Assembly: GCF_008933955.1 (NCBI RefSeq)
Contig: NZ_WBXO01000005.1
Span: 62,001-126,000, forward strand
Origin: Heliorestis acidaminivorans
GTDB taxonomy: Bacteria; Bacillota; Desulfitobacteriia; Heliobacteriales; Heliobacteriaceae
Reading direction: 5' to 3'
Length of the DNA stretch: 64,000 nucleotides
In this document: in pieces, positions 8,560-17,239 of the stretch
Position numbering within the stretch: position 1 is the first letter of the stretch
How the letters are laid out: every line of letters begins with the position of its first letter
Notes under the pieces: generated by a model
Database searches by the model: none
Told to the model about the DNA's origin: nothing
Seen by the model: the letters and a program-made list of their open reading frames with translations, nothing else
Translations under genes and position numbers: made by a program

Positions 8560-9540
8560 ATGAGTAAGAAAGTGGGAATTACGACAACCATTCCTGCTGA
8601 GATTGTATATGCCGCAGGCTGGAGGCCTATTGATCTTAATAATATCTTTATTGCTGGCGAAAATCCTAGTCAAGCTGTTGATAAAGCAGAACAGGCTGGA
8701 TTCCCTAGAAATATTTGTGGATGGATCAAAGGTCTCTATACAACATTATTAGAATCGCCAGAGATTGAACAGGTAATTGCAGTAACTCAAGGTGACTGCT
8801 CTAATACTCATGCTTTAATGGAAACGTGGCAATGCGCCGGTAGAACAGTGATCCCTTTTGCTTATCCTTATGATGGAGATTATGACTTACTTAAGCTACA
8901 GATGGAGAAGCTGATAAAAGCCTTAAATACAGATTGGGATAGCGTTTACCTTTGGAAGCAGAAGCTTGACAGAATACGTGCTAAAGCTCATAAGCTTGAT
9001 CAATTGACTTGGGAAAAAGGTACTATTGATGGAAAGACAAATCACCTAGCACTAGTAGGTTGCTCTGACTTTAACGGCGATCCTGATAGTTATGATCTTT
9101 ACCTCGATGAACTCTTAGCATCTTCAGAAGGACAAGAGCAGAAGGGGTCGGTGCGTCTTGGTTATGTAGGCGTACCGCCCATTACTTTAGATTTTTATGA
9201 CTACGTAAAAGAGCAAGGTGGCCAAATCGTTTTTAATGAAGTTCAGCGGCAGTTTGCTATGCCTTTTGATGAGCAAGATGTGGTCAAGCAGTATCAAAAA
9301 TACACCTATCCATATTCGATTTTTCACCGCCTTCAAGATATGGAGTGTGAAATAAAGCGGAGAAAGATTGACGGAATTATTCACTATACGCAGAGTTTTT
9401 GTTTTCGTCAGATTGAGGACCTCATATTGCGACAAAAGCTTGATGTACCCCTGCTTACCTTAGAAGGAGATCGACCTGGGCTCTTAGATGCTCGAAGTCG
9501 TATGAGACTAGATGCTTTTATCGATATGTTGTCCTATTAA
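8560..9540 (+). CDS. 2-hydroxyacyl-CoA dehydratase component D-like protein (HgdB/FldC family)
   Basis: This 326-residue protein belongs to the family containing the Fe-S subunits of 2-hydroxyglutaryl-CoA and phenyllactyl-CoA dehydratases. Candidate cluster cysteines are Cys53 (NICGW), Cys80 (QGDCSNTH) and a later Cys in QSFCFRQIED, the spread typical of the family's [4Fe-4S] site. It is shorter than HgdB (about 380 residues) and only one subunit gene is present, whereas characterised dehydratases have two. The activase gene follows after 11 bases. Single-subunit pairs of this kind are common in anaerobes and mostly uncharacterised, so the substrate is unknown. Confidence 0.82.
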   Translation: MSKKVGITTTIPAEIVYAAGWRPIDLNNIFIAGENPSQAVDKAEQAGFPRNICGWIKGLYTTLLESPEIEQVIAVTQGDCSNTHALMETWQCAGRTVIPFAYPYDGDYDLLKLQMEKLIKALNTDWDSVYLWKQKLDRIRAKAHKLDQLTWEKGTIDGKTNHLALVGCSDFNGDPDSYDLYLDELLASSEGQEQKGSVRLGYVGVPPITLDFYDYVKEQGGQIVFNEVQRQFAMPFDEQDVVKQYQKYTYPYSIFHRLQDMECEIKRRKIDGIIHYTQSFCFRQIEDLILRQKLDVPLLTLEGDRPGLLDARSRMRLDAFIDMLSY

Positions 9541-9551
9541 AAAAAAGATTC

Positions 9552-10334
9552 ATGAAGATGGGGGCTTTCGTAAAGCCTATGAATATTGGTTTAGACCTTG
9601 GTAGTCGCTTTGTCAAAGCTGTTTTCTTTCAAAAAGGTGAAATGGTAGAACAACGTTATTACGACACCCTTGAATTTTATCGTCACTACGGTCGGAAAGT
9701 GAACGATAATCTGGTAATTGATGATAAGGCTTTAGGATGGCCTGCTTATAATAAGGTTGTTTCGACAGGTTATGGACGTAATTTACTTCAAGTTCAAGGT
9801 GGCCAGGTTATTCCAGAGTTACGGGCTCATACGGAAGGGGCTAAGTACCAGACGGGCTTACAAGACTTTACCTTGCTTGATCTAGGTGGCCAAGATAGTA
9901 AGGTTATTAAGGTGCAAAAAGGGCGTATGGTGGATTTTCGCACAAATGACAAATGTGCCGCTTCCTCAGGTCGTTATCTAGAAAACATGGCCCTTGTTTT
10001 AGGAATGAAGGTGGAAGATTTAAGCTCTTGCCATAGCTATCCCGTAACCCTATCTTCTACTTGTGCCGTTTTTGGAGAATCGGAACTGATTGGACGTATT
10101 ATTGAAGGACATAGTCTAGAAAGCTTAGCTGCTGGTGTGAACGAGACGATAGTCAAAAGAGTAGAGCCAATGCTAAGAGAACTTTATAGTACAACAGTTA
10201 TCTTTACTGGCGGTGTAGCTTATAATAAAGCTATTCGCAGTATGTTAGAACAGAGCCTTGACGTGAAAGTTATTGTACCAAAGTATCCTCAATTAAACGG
10301 CGCTATTGGCTGTGCTACCTATATAGGAACATAA
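9552..10334 (+). CDS. Acyl-CoA dehydratase activase (HgdC/BadF-BcrA ATPase family)
   Basis: The 260-residue protein is an ASKHA-fold ATPase: NIGLDLGSRFVKAVFF (phosphate 1), LLDLGGQDSKVI (phosphate 2) and FTGGVAYNKA (adenosine). Cys135 (NDKCAASSGRYLE) and Cys171 (SSTCAVFGESE) match the two cysteines by which the HgdC dimer holds a bridging [4Fe-4S] cluster. It would use ATP to push a low-potential electron into the partner dehydratase encoded just upstream. The start is uncertain: ATG 9552 has only a weak binding site, and ATG 9579 (MNIGLDLG) would give a more usual N-terminus. Confidence 0.87.
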   Translation: MKMGAFVKPMNIGLDLGSRFVKAVFFQKGEMVEQRYYDTLEFYRHYGRKVNDNLVIDDKALGWPAYNKVVSTGYGRNLLQVQGGQVIPELRAHTEGAKYQTGLQDFTLLDLGGQDSKVIKVQKGRMVDFRTNDKCAASSGRYLENMALVLGMKVEDLSSCHSYPVTLSSTCAVFGESELIGRIIEGHSLESLAAGVNETIVKRVEPMLRELYSTTVIFTGGVAYNKAIRSMLEQSLDVKVIVPKYPQLNGAIGCATYIGT

Positions 10335-10349
10335 GAAAGGAGAATAGGG

Positions 10350-11192
10350 GTGCGAAAACTAACCTTTGAAGAGATTGCTAGCCAAGTGGAGAGACTTTGT
10401 ATTGAAGCTAATACAGTAATTGGTGATGACGTAACAGGTGCGTTAAAGTCAGCTTGTGCACAAGAAGCCTCGCCGCTCGGTCGTTCTATTCTTGAAAAAA
10501 TTATAGAGAATAATGATATTGCTGCTCGAGAGACCGTACCCATTTGTCAGGATACAGGAATGACAGTAGTCTTTGTTGATTGGGGACAAGAAGTGCTTTT
10601 TGAGGGTGGAGAAATCAAAGAAGCTATTCACGAAGGAGTTCGTAGAGGTTACGACAAAGGCTATTTACGCAAATCAGTAGTACAAGACCCCTTAGAAAGA
10701 GTCAATACGGGAGATAATACACCTGCTGTTATTCACTTTGATCTCGTACCGGGTGACAAAGTTCGTATTCTTGTAGCTCCTAAAGGTTTTGGTAGTGAGA
10801 ACATGAGTGCTCTCAAAATGTTTAAACCTTCTGAAGGTATTGAAGCTGTTAAGAAGCTTGTTGTGGAGACAGTAGACAAGGCAGGCTCTAATCCCTGTCC
10901 GCCTATTGTCGTTGGCGTTGGCATCGGCGGAACTATGGAAAAAGCAGCCTTGCTTGCCAAAAGAGCGCTCATGCGTCATCTCGGGTCCTCTAACAGCCAA
11001 CCTCATCTAGCGGCACTAGAAAAAGAATTGCTAGAAAAAGTAAATGCACTAGGAATTGGACCGCAGGGATTAGGTGGTTCGACAACAGCATTAGCTGTCC
11101 ATGTAGAAACTTACCCAACTCATATAGCGGGATTGCCTACAGCCGTAAACATAAATTGTCATGTTACCCGTCATGCTGAAGTGGAGCTATAG
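10350..11192 (+). CDS. Fumarate hydratase class I, alpha subunit (FumA N-domain/TtdA type)
   Basis: The 280-residue protein corresponds to the N-terminal domain of the oxygen-sensitive [4Fe-4S] class I fumarases. The three expected cluster cysteines are in CQDTG, NPCPPIVVG and INCHVTRHAE. The GTG start is preceded by AAAGGAG. The beta subunit gene follows after 21 bases, so the enzyme is the two-subunit anaerobic form. It interconverts fumarate and L-malate in the TCA or reductive branch. L-tartrate dehydratase (TtdAB) is the main alternative, but a tar/ttd context is missing. Confidence 0.93.
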   Translation: MRKLTFEEIASQVERLCIEANTVIGDDVTGALKSACAQEASPLGRSILEKIIENNDIAARETVPICQDTGMTVVFVDWGQEVLFEGGEIKEAIHEGVRRGYDKGYLRKSVVQDPLERVNTGDNTPAVIHFDLVPGDKVRILVAPKGFGSENMSALKMFKPSEGIEAVKKLVVETVDKAGSNPCPPIVVGVGIGGTMEKAALLAKRALMRHLGSSNSQPHLAALEKELLEKVNALGIGPQGLGGSTTALAVHVETYPTHIAGLPTAVNINCHVTRHAEVEL

Positions 11193-11213
11193 GGAGAGAA
11201 AGGGGGAGTAACC

Positions 11214-11768
11214 ATGGAGGCTATCAAATTAACAACACCTCTAACTAAAGAGCAGAGCAAAAAGTTAAAAGCAGGCGATCAAGTTTTGATCAGCGGTGTC
11301 ATCTACACAGGTCGTGATGCCGCCCACAAGAAAATGATAGAAGCTATGGAGAGAGGCGAAGAGCTTCCCTTTGACGTAAAAGATACAATCATCTATTACG
11401 TGGGGCCTTGTCCCGCTAAACCAGGGCAGGTAATTGGTTCTGCAGGGCCAACAACGTCCGGTCGCATGGATGCCTATGCTCCCGCTCTAATAGCAAAAGG
11501 CTTAAAGGGCATGATTGGCAAAGGGCTTCGTACTCCAGAGGTCATATCAGCTATGCAAGAACACTCTGCCATCTACTTTGCCGCCATTGGAGGCGCAGGA
11601 GCTCTCATGGCCAGAACTATTAAAGAATCAGAAGTTATTGCTTATGAAGAGCTAGGTACAGAAGCAGTGAGACGACTAGTTGTTGAAGATTTTCCTGCTA
11701 TTGTGGTCATTGACAGCGAAGGAAATAACTTATATGAGCAAGGAAAAGAAGCCTATCGTAAAAAATAG
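11214..11768 (+). CDS. Fumarate hydratase class I, beta subunit (FumA C-domain/TtdB type)
   Basis: This 184-residue protein matches the C-terminal domain of class I fumarase: GPTTSGRMDAY near residue 80, MIGKGLRT, and the terminal VIDSEGNNLYEQ. It has no cluster cysteines of its own and completes the active site with the alpha subunit encoded upstream. The ATG follows GGGAGAGAAAGGGGG. It is probably co-transcribed with rph downstream, since only 29 bases separate them and no terminator is visible. Confidence 0.93.
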   Translation: MEAIKLTTPLTKEQSKKLKAGDQVLISGVIYTGRDAAHKKMIEAMERGEELPFDVKDTIIYYVGPCPAKPGQVIGSAGPTTSGRMDAYAPALIAKGLKGMIGKGLRTPEVISAMQEHSAIYFAAIGGAGALMARTIKESEVIAYEELGTEAVRRLVVEDFPAIVVIDSEGNNLYEQGKEAYRKK

Positions 11769-11797
11769 AATCAAGGCCTAGCATGAGGAGGTAAATA

Positions 11798-12517
11798 ATG
11801 GCTCGAATAGACGGCCGTGCTTCAGACCAACTAAGGGACGTCAAAATTGATAGAGACTATTTAATTCATCCTGAAGGTTCTGTTTTGATCACCATGGGTA
11901 ACACAAAAGTTATTTGCACTGCAACAGTAGAAGAAAAAGTACCGCCATTCCAAAAAGGCTCTGGCAAAGGATGGGTTACAGCAGAGTATGCCATGTTACC
12001 ACGTGCTACAGGTACGAGGACACAGCGAGAATCTTCTCGAGGAAAACAACAAGGCAGAACAATGGAAATTCAACGACTTATAGGTAGATCTTTACGTTCT
12101 ATTACAGATCTACCAAGGCTGGGCGAGAGAACTATCTGGATCGACTGTGATGTCATACAAGCTGACGGAGGCACTAGAACAGCGGCTATAACAGGTGCTT
12201 ATATGGCTCTCCACGATGCTTGCACGAAGCTTTTGCAAAAAGGCGCGATCCAGCAGAATCCTTTACTTCAGCAATTAGCAGCTATCAGCGTAGGGAAAGT
12301 AAAAAACCAACTGCTCTTAGATCTTTGTTATGAAGAAGATTCTCAAGCTGAAGTTGACATGAATGTAGTTATGACTAGTGACGGGAAGTTTGTAGAATTA
12401 CAAGGTACAGCAGAAGGGCATCCTTTTTCCATGGAAGAAATGAATGGCATGGTGGAGCTTGCCCGAAAAGGCATCAAAGAACTTCTAGTCATTCAGAAAA
12501 AGATGATTGGCACTTAG
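11798..12517 (+). CDS. rph: Ribonuclease PH
   Basis: A phosphorolytic 3'-to-5' exoribonuclease that trims tRNA precursors. The 239 residues show the family landmarks: R.DGR at the N-terminus, [30 protein letters not shown], and [16 protein letters not shown] with [18 protein letters not shown]. An AGGAGG site precedes the ATG. In many Firmicutes rph is followed by rdgB, as here, although a terminator and a possible new promoter lie between them. Confidence 0.96.
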   Translation: MARIDGRASDQLRDVKIDRDYLIHPEGSVLITMGNTKVICTATVEEKVPPFQKGSGKGWVTAEYAMLPRATGTRTQRESSRGKQQGRTMEIQRLIGRSLRSITDLPRLGERTIWIDCDVIQADGGTRTAAITGAYMALHDACTKLLQKGAIQQNPLLQQLAAISVGKVKNQLLLDLCYEEDSQAEVDMNVVMTSDGKFVELQGTAEGHPFSMEEMNGMVELARKGIKELLVIQKKMIGT

Positions 12518-12540
12518 TATGTAAATAGTATGTAAAAAAA

Positions 12541-12587
12541 CACGATTTGACAGAAACAATTAGGTCCTGTTAAATCGTGTTTTTTTC
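12541..12587 (+). terminator. Rho-independent terminator after rph
   Basis: CACGATTTGACAG pairs with CTGTTAAATCGTG and is flanked by A7 and T7, so it could work on either strand. Confidence 0.85.
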
Positions 12588-12637
12588 AAAAAGATAATTG
12601 AAAGATTATAGAAGAATTAGCTTGTGAATATTTGCGC

Positions 12638-12666
12638 TTGACAAGAAGAAGTTAGTGCAATTACGA
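12638..12666 (+). promoter_or_regulatory. Possible sigma-A promoter for rdgB
   Basis: TTGACA at 12638-12643 is perfect; a 17-base spacer leads to TTACGA, a poor -10. Its place between the rph terminator and rdgB supports it. Confidence 0.4.
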
Positions 12667-12711
12667 TGTTGTGAGTATTACATTTGTCCTGTCATGAGGG
12701 GTTGAAGAAGG

Positions 12712-13350
12712 ATGCAGATCATCATCGCAACGAAGAACATGGGAAAAGTTCGAGAATTTGAGGCGATGACGGAGAGTCAAAAAGCACCGTTGCCTATACA
12801 ATGGCTTTCTCTCCGTGACTTTCCAGAGATTGGGGAAATCGAAGAGACAGGATCTACTTTTCGTGAAAATGCTTTATTGAAAGCTCAAACTGTTGCCAAT
12901 ATAACTGGTTTAGCCGCTCTATCTGATGACTCGGGCTTACAAGTTGATGCTCTAGGTGGAGCGCCTGGCATCTACTCTGCCCGCTATGCAGGAGAGCCAA
13001 AAGATGACGAGCGAAACAATGCTAAGCTTTTGCAGGAACTGCAAGGTCTTCCTTTTGAACAAAGGACTGCGCGCTTTATTTGTGTTTTAGCCTTAGCGTT
13101 ACCGGATGGACAAAAGTTTTTTGCAGAAGGTGCTTGTCACGGTTTTATTGCCAAAGAAAAAGCAGGTGATGGTGGCTTTGGCTACGATCCCCTTTTTTAT
13201 CTGCCTTTTTATCATAAGACTATGGCTCAATTGAGCAGTACCGTAAAAAACAGCATTAGTCATCGAGCTTCAGCCATGGAAAAGATGTTTTTTCTATTGC
13301 GCGCTCTTTTGTTTCCAGAGCCAGAACCGATGAGGAAACCTAATTTTTAA
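12712..13350 (+). CDS. rdgB: XTP/dITP pyrophosphatase (RdgB/HAM1)
   Basis: This house-cleaning enzyme hydrolyses non-canonical purine triphosphates (dITP, XTP) and keeps them out of DNA and RNA. Landmarks are IIIATKNMGKVREFE at the N-terminus, SDDSGLQVDALGGAPGIYSA, the GYDPLFYLP loop and SHRASAME near the end. The 212-residue length is normal. The strong binding site GAGGGG precedes the ATG. It reads towards the tRNA-Leu gene, which has its own promoter. Confidence 0.95.
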   Translation: MQIIIATKNMGKVREFEAMTESQKAPLPIQWLSLRDFPEIGEIEETGSTFRENALLKAQTVANITGLAALSDDSGLQVDALGGAPGIYSARYAGEPKDDERNNAKLLQELQGLPFEQRTARFICVLALALPDGQKFFAEGACHGFIAKEKAGDGGFGYDPLFYLPFYHKTMAQLSSTVKNSISHRASAMEKMFFLLRALLFPEPEPMRKPNF

Positions 13351-13365
13351 TTAGCTAAAACCCTG

Positions 13366-13394
13366 TTGACAAAGAGATTTACTTTCGCTAAAAT
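13366..13394 (+). promoter_or_regulatory. Sigma-A promoter of tRNA-Leu
   Basis: TTGACA (13366-13371), a 17-base spacer and TAAAAT (13389-13394) lie about 40 bases before the first tRNA base, a near-consensus arrangement. Confidence 0.88.
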
Positions 13395-13432
13395 GTTCAG
13401 GTATAGGCAAAAGATTTATTTGGCTAAACTAT

Positions 13433-13515
13433 GCGGGAGTGGCGGAATTGGCAGACGCACTGGATTTAGGTTCCAGCGGGCAACCGTGGGGGTTCAAGTC
13501 CCTTCTCCCGCACCA
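13433..13515 (+). tRNA. tRNA-Leu (anticodon UAG)
   Basis: Acceptor stem GCGGGAG pairs with CTCCCGC at 13505-13511; discriminator A and an encoded CCA follow. The D-arm contains GGCGGAATTGGCAGACGC. The anticodon stem CTGGA/TCCAG encloses TTTAGGT, giving anticodon TAG. The long variable arm (about GCGGGCAACCGTG) marks a class II tRNA, and the T-arm has GGTTCAAGTCC. It reads CUN leucine codons. The D-loop and variable arm fit Leu and exclude Ser or Tyr. Confidence 0.97.
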
Positions 13516-13874
13516 TCAAAAAAATTAGCCAGATGCGGCCTCACGAAGGTGATCCATCTGATGATTACGTTAGGAAAAGGTTCAACCTCGGTGCGCCATC
13601 GCCGAGGTTTTGCTATTCATAGCGATTTTTTTCGTAATAATAACGTAAAAGAGAGAGAAAATTACGATGGTATCAATAATTAGTAATGAAAAAAGCAATA
13701 ATTGGGAAAAATAGTACTGTCTGCAGGTTAATCACCTTTAATAGCAGGAAATATTAGATGTTCGTAGAATGATCATCTTATGCTTTTTCTTAATATCGGT
13801 TACACTATGCTGGTAGATCGTTACTGATGGCAACGATTTAATAAGTTACGTAGAAAGACGAGAGGTGTACATAG
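13516..13874 (+). other. Intergenic region between tRNA-Leu and tig
   Basis: This 359-base stretch holds a likely tRNA terminator (13584-13613) and otherwise A/T-rich sequence. No convincing protein gene was seen. The tig promoter should lie here, but no pair of good -35 and -10 boxes stands out; TACACT near 13801 is a possible -10. Confidence 0.6.
13584..13613 (+). terminator. Probable terminator of the tRNA-Leu transcript
   Basis: AACCTCGG (13584-13591) pairs with CCGAGGTT (13602-13609), followed by TTTTGCTATT. Confidence 0.6.
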
Positions 13875-15173
13875 GTGAAATCAACAGTGGAAAAGATAGA
13901 CCAGAATAAGGTTGTATTGGAAGTTGAAGTGCCTGTAGATAAGTTTGAAGTAGCATTGAATAAAGCTTACAAAAAAGTTGTTGCCAAGGTGAGTATACCA
14001 GGCTTCCGTAAAGGCAAAGCACCACGTAAGATTCTAGAGCAATTTTATGGTCCAGAGGTCCTCTTCGAGGATGCACTGGAGATTATTGTTCCAGAAGCTT
14101 ACTTTAATGCTGTGGAAGAGCACAATGTTGAGCCCGTAGACCAACCAAACTTTGACATGGTTCAACTAGAATTAGGCAAACCTCTTATTTTCAAAGCAAC
14201 AGTTGCAGTTAAGCCAGAAGTTGTTCTGGGTGAATACAAAGGTCTTGAATATAAAGCTGAGCCAGTGGAAATTACTGAGGAAGCAGTTCAACAACAACTG
14301 GAAAATTTACAAAAACGTCATGCTAGAATGGCAGAGCTTTCTGCTGACAGCGAAGCTCAAATGGGCGACACTGTAATGATTGACTTTGAAGGTTTCAAAG
14401 ACGATGTTCCTTTTGAAGGTGGCAAAGGAGCAGATTACCAGCTAGAATTAGGTAGCAACACCTTCATTCCTGGCTTTGAAGAAGCTCTTGTGGGAGTCAA
14501 AGTAGGGGAAGAGAGAACATTGGACTTGACCTTCCCAGAAGAATATCATGTTGCTGAACTAGCTGGCCAACCTGTCAAGTTCGTAACAGTCATAAAAGAA
14601 ATTAAACGTAAAGAATACGCACCTATTGATGATGAATTTGCTAAAGATGTAAGTGACTTTGATACATTAGCAGAACTTACTGAAGATATTCGCAAGAATT
14701 TACAGACACAAGCTGAGCAAGCTAAAGACAGAGAGATTCGCAATAGCCTTATCGACAAAGCTGTAGAACAAGTAGAAATTAGCATTCCTGAAGCAATGAT
14801 CAACGAGCGGGCAGAGCAGATGATGCAAGACTATGGTAGACGTTTGGAATATCAGGGCATATCTTTAGATAACTTCTTAGAGATGACCAAACAAAGTAAA
14901 GAGAGCTTGATGGCTAACTTCCTACCAGAAGCTGAGAATTCTGTAAAGAGAGATCTAGTTCTACAAGCAATTGCTAAGGCTGAAAATTTAGATGTAACTG
15001 ACGAAGAGATCGATAAAGAAATCGCTGAGTTAGCTGAAAACTATCGCCAACCTGCTGATGTGTTGCGTAAACTATTGGTAGACAATGGTCAGCTCAGTAG
15101 CCTCAAAGATGGCATGAAAGCAGACAAAGCAATTCAGTTTCTTATCGACAACGCATCTGTCCAAGAAGGATAG
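13875..15173 (+). CDS. tig: Trigger factor, ribosome-bound chaperone and prolyl isomerase
   Basis: The 432-residue protein follows the three-part plan: an N-terminal ribosome-binding domain with the signature GFRKGKAPR (about residues 44-52), a FKBP-type peptidyl-prolyl isomerase domain (about 155-245; GDTVMIDFEGF and the LGSNTFIPGFEEALVG loop) and a helical C-terminal substrate cradle. It binds nascent chains at the tunnel exit. The GTG start follows GAGAGGTG. In Firmicutes tig commonly precedes clpP and clpX, as here; 70 bases separate it from clpP. Confidence 0.97.
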   Translation: MKSTVEKIDQNKVVLEVEVPVDKFEVALNKAYKKVVAKVSIPGFRKGKAPRKILEQFYGPEVLFEDALEIIVPEAYFNAVEEHNVEPVDQPNFDMVQLELGKPLIFKATVAVKPEVVLGEYKGLEYKAEPVEITEEAVQQQLENLQKRHARMAELSADSEAQMGDTVMIDFEGFKDDVPFEGGKGADYQLELGSNTFIPGFEEALVGVKVGEERTLDLTFPEEYHVAELAGQPVKFVTVIKEIKRKEYAPIDDEFAKDVSDFDTLAELTEDIRKNLQTQAEQAKDREIRNSLIDKAVEQVEISIPEAMINERAEQMMQDYGRRLEYQGISLDNFLEMTKQSKESLMANFLPEAENSVKRDLVLQAIAKAENLDVTDEEIDKEIAELAENYRQPADVLRKLLVDNGQLSSLKDGMKADKAIQFLIDNASVQEG

Positions 15174-15244
15174 AATTGCCAATTTGTTGAACTAGACCTC
15201 AAGGTGAGACATAGACTGAACTGTGTATGAGGAGGATACCGTGG

Positions 15245-15841
15245 ATGAGTCACTTGGTGCCTATGGTTGTAGAGCAAACAAATCGTGGTGAACGTGCTTA
15301 TGACATTTATTCACGATTATTAAAGGACCGAATCATCATCCTTGGTGGACCAATTGATGATACTGTTGCCAATCTAGTAGTAGCTCAATTGCTTTTCCTA
15401 GAAGCAGAAGATCCTGACAAAGATATCCACCTGTACATTAACAGCCCCGGTGGTGCTATAACTGCTGGGTTTGCCATATATGACACCATGCATCTGATTC
15501 GCTGTGATGTATCAACAATATGTGTAGGGATGGCAGCATCGATGGGTGCTTTCTTGTTGGCAGCTGGTGCGAAAGGTAAGCGTTATGCTTTGCCGAACGC
15601 TGAGGTTATGATTCATCAGCCTCTTGGTGGCGTAAGAGGCCAAGCGGCCGAAATCGAAATCCATGCTCGCCATATTCTAAAAACAAGAGAGCGCCTTAAC
15701 AAAATACTAGCTGACCGAACAGGTCAGCCCTTAGAACGAATCGAAAGGGACACCGACCGAGACTACTTCATGTCTGCAGAGGAATCGAAATCATATGGTA
15801 TCATTGACGGGGTGATGGAGTTCAAGCCGGCCAAGGCATGA
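15245..15841 (+). CDS. clpP: ATP-dependent Clp protease, proteolytic subunit
   Basis: A serine protease subunit that forms the tetradecameric chamber used by ClpX and other AAA+ unfoldases. The catalytic triad is Ser99 ([11 protein letters not shown]), His124 (VMIHQPLGG) and Asp173 (DTDRDYFMS), with normal spacing. The frame is open from an ATG at 15227, but that ATG overlaps the AGGAGGA binding site; ATG 15245 lies eight bases after it and yields the standard N-terminus [20 protein letters not shown]. clpX follows directly. No CtsR-type repeat was seen upstream. Confidence 0.97.
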   Translation: MSHLVPMVVEQTNRGERAYDIYSRLLKDRIIILGGPIDDTVANLVVAQLLFLEAEDPDKDIHLYINSPGGAITAGFAIYDTMHLIRCDVSTICVGMAASMGAFLLAAGAKGKRYALPNAEVMIHQPLGGVRGQAAEIEIHARHILKTRERLNKILADRTGQPLERIERDTDRDYFMSAEESKSYGIIDGVMEFKPAKA

Positions 15842-15860
15842 GTAGCAGAGAGGTGAGTTT

Positions 15861-17123
15861 ATGTACAAAGGTTTTGGTGACGACAAAGGTCAACTTAAGT
15901 GTTCTTTCTGCGGAAAGCTACAAGATCAGGTCAAAAAGCTAGTAGCCGGCCCTGGTGTCTACATCTGTGACGAATGTATTGAACTTTGTAATGAAATTAT
16001 TGAAGAAGAATTACAAGAAGAAAACAGCTTTGATCTAGGAGACATTCCTAAGCCCAGGGAGATTCGAGAGATCCTTGACCAATATGTAATTGGTCAAGAT
16101 CAGGCGAAAAAAGCTTTGTCCGTAGCAGTCTACAATCATTACAAGCGTATCAATCTTGGTTCTAAGATTGATGATATTGAATTGCAAAAATCCAATATTG
16201 TCATGCTAGGACCAACTGGTAGCGGTAAGACATTGTTGGCTCAGACATTAGCGAGGATATTAAATGTTCCTTTTGCCATCGCTGATGCTACATCGTTAAC
16301 AGAAGCTGGTTATGTCGGTGAGGATGTAGAAAACATCCTGCTGAAGTTAATTCAAGCCGCCGATTACGATGTAGAAAAAGCAGAAAAAGGTATTGTTTAC
16401 ATTGATGAGATTGACAAGATTGCCCGTAAATCAGAGAATCCATCTATAACCCGTGATGTCTCTGGTGAAGGTGTCCAACAAGCTCTGCTAAAGATTCTTG
16501 AAGGAACAGTCGCTTCAGTACCTCCCCAAGGAGGAAGAAAGCATCCTCATCAAGAGTTCATTCAGCTTGATACGACCAATATTCTCTTCATTTGCGGCGG
16601 TGCCTTTGACGGTATTGACAAAATGATTATGAATAGGGTTGGCAAGAAGTCCATGGGCTTTGGCGCTGATATCCGTGGCAAAGAAGAAAAGAAAATCGGT
16701 GAGATTTTACGAGATATCTTGCCTGGTGACTTGTTGAAATTTGGGCTAATCCCTGAATTTGTTGGTCGCTTGCCTGTTATTGTAACTCTAGACGCTCTAG
16801 ATGAAGAAGCACTGGTACGCATCCTTACTGAACCAAAGAATGCCTTAATTAAGCAATATCAGAAATTCTTCGAACTAGATCAAGTGAACTTAGAGTTTAC
16901 AGAAGAGGCCTTGAAAGGTATTTCTGCAGAAGCTATTAAGCGTAATACTGGTGCTCGTGGACTACGAGCTATTCTAGAAGAAGTTATGCTTGATGTTATG
17001 TTTGATATCCCCTCTCGTAATGATGTTAACAAATGTATCGTCACCAAAGAAGTGATTGCTAAACAGCAAGAACCAGTTCTTGTTACCAGTGATAGGAAGA
17101 AGAAAAAGGAAGAATCTGCATAG
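15861..17123 (+). CDS. clpX: ATP-dependent Clp protease, unfoldase subunit ClpX
   Basis: The 420-residue AAA+ unfoldase recognises substrates and feeds them to ClpP. It has the N-terminal C4 zinc-binding domain (CSFCGK ... CDECIELC), Walker A GPTGSGKT, Walker [10 protein letters not shown], the IGF-type ClpP-docking loop region and the sensor-2 arginine in GARGLRAI. It lies 19 bases after clpP and ends in a strong terminator, so tig, clpP and clpX may form a unit. Confidence 0.97.
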   Translation: MYKGFGDDKGQLKCSFCGKLQDQVKKLVAGPGVYICDECIELCNEIIEEELQEENSFDLGDIPKPREIREILDQYVIGQDQAKKALSVAVYNHYKRINLGSKIDDIELQKSNIVMLGPTGSGKTLLAQTLARILNVPFAIADATSLTEAGYVGEDVENILLKLIQAADYDVEKAEKGIVYIDEIDKIARKSENPSITRDVSGEGVQQALLKILEGTVASVPPQGGRKHPHQEFIQLDTTNILFICGGAFDGIDKMIMNRVGKKSMGFGADIRGKEEKKIGEILRDILPGDLLKFGLIPEFVGRLPVIVTLDALDEEALVRILTEPKNALIKQYQKFFELDQVNLEFTEEALKGISAEAIKRNTGARGLRAILEEVMLDVMFDIPSRNDVNKCIVTKEVIAKQQEPVLVTSDRKKKKEESA

Positions 17124-17132
17124 AATTACAGA

Positions 17133-17166
17133 AACCCCTGAGGGACATTCTCCCTCAGGGGTTTTT
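17133..17166 (+). terminator. Rho-independent terminator after clpX
   Basis: AACCCCTGAGGGA and TCCCTCAGGGGTT form a 13-bp stem with a 5-base loop, followed by a T-run. Confidence 0.92.
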
Positions 17167-17239
17167 CCATGGTTATAAAAAAAGAGGCAAGATGAATACT
17201 AAGGAGGATTGGTAACTATAAGAAACGGAGTGACCTGTA

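Noticed and set aside
13366-13683. 105-codon open frame across the tRNA-Leu gene
   Set aside because: It begins in the tRNA promoter and runs through the whole tRNA and its terminator; no ribosome site.
15175-15244. CtsR or CIRCE element before clpP
   Set aside because: No GGTCAAA direct repeat or CIRCE palindrome is visible.
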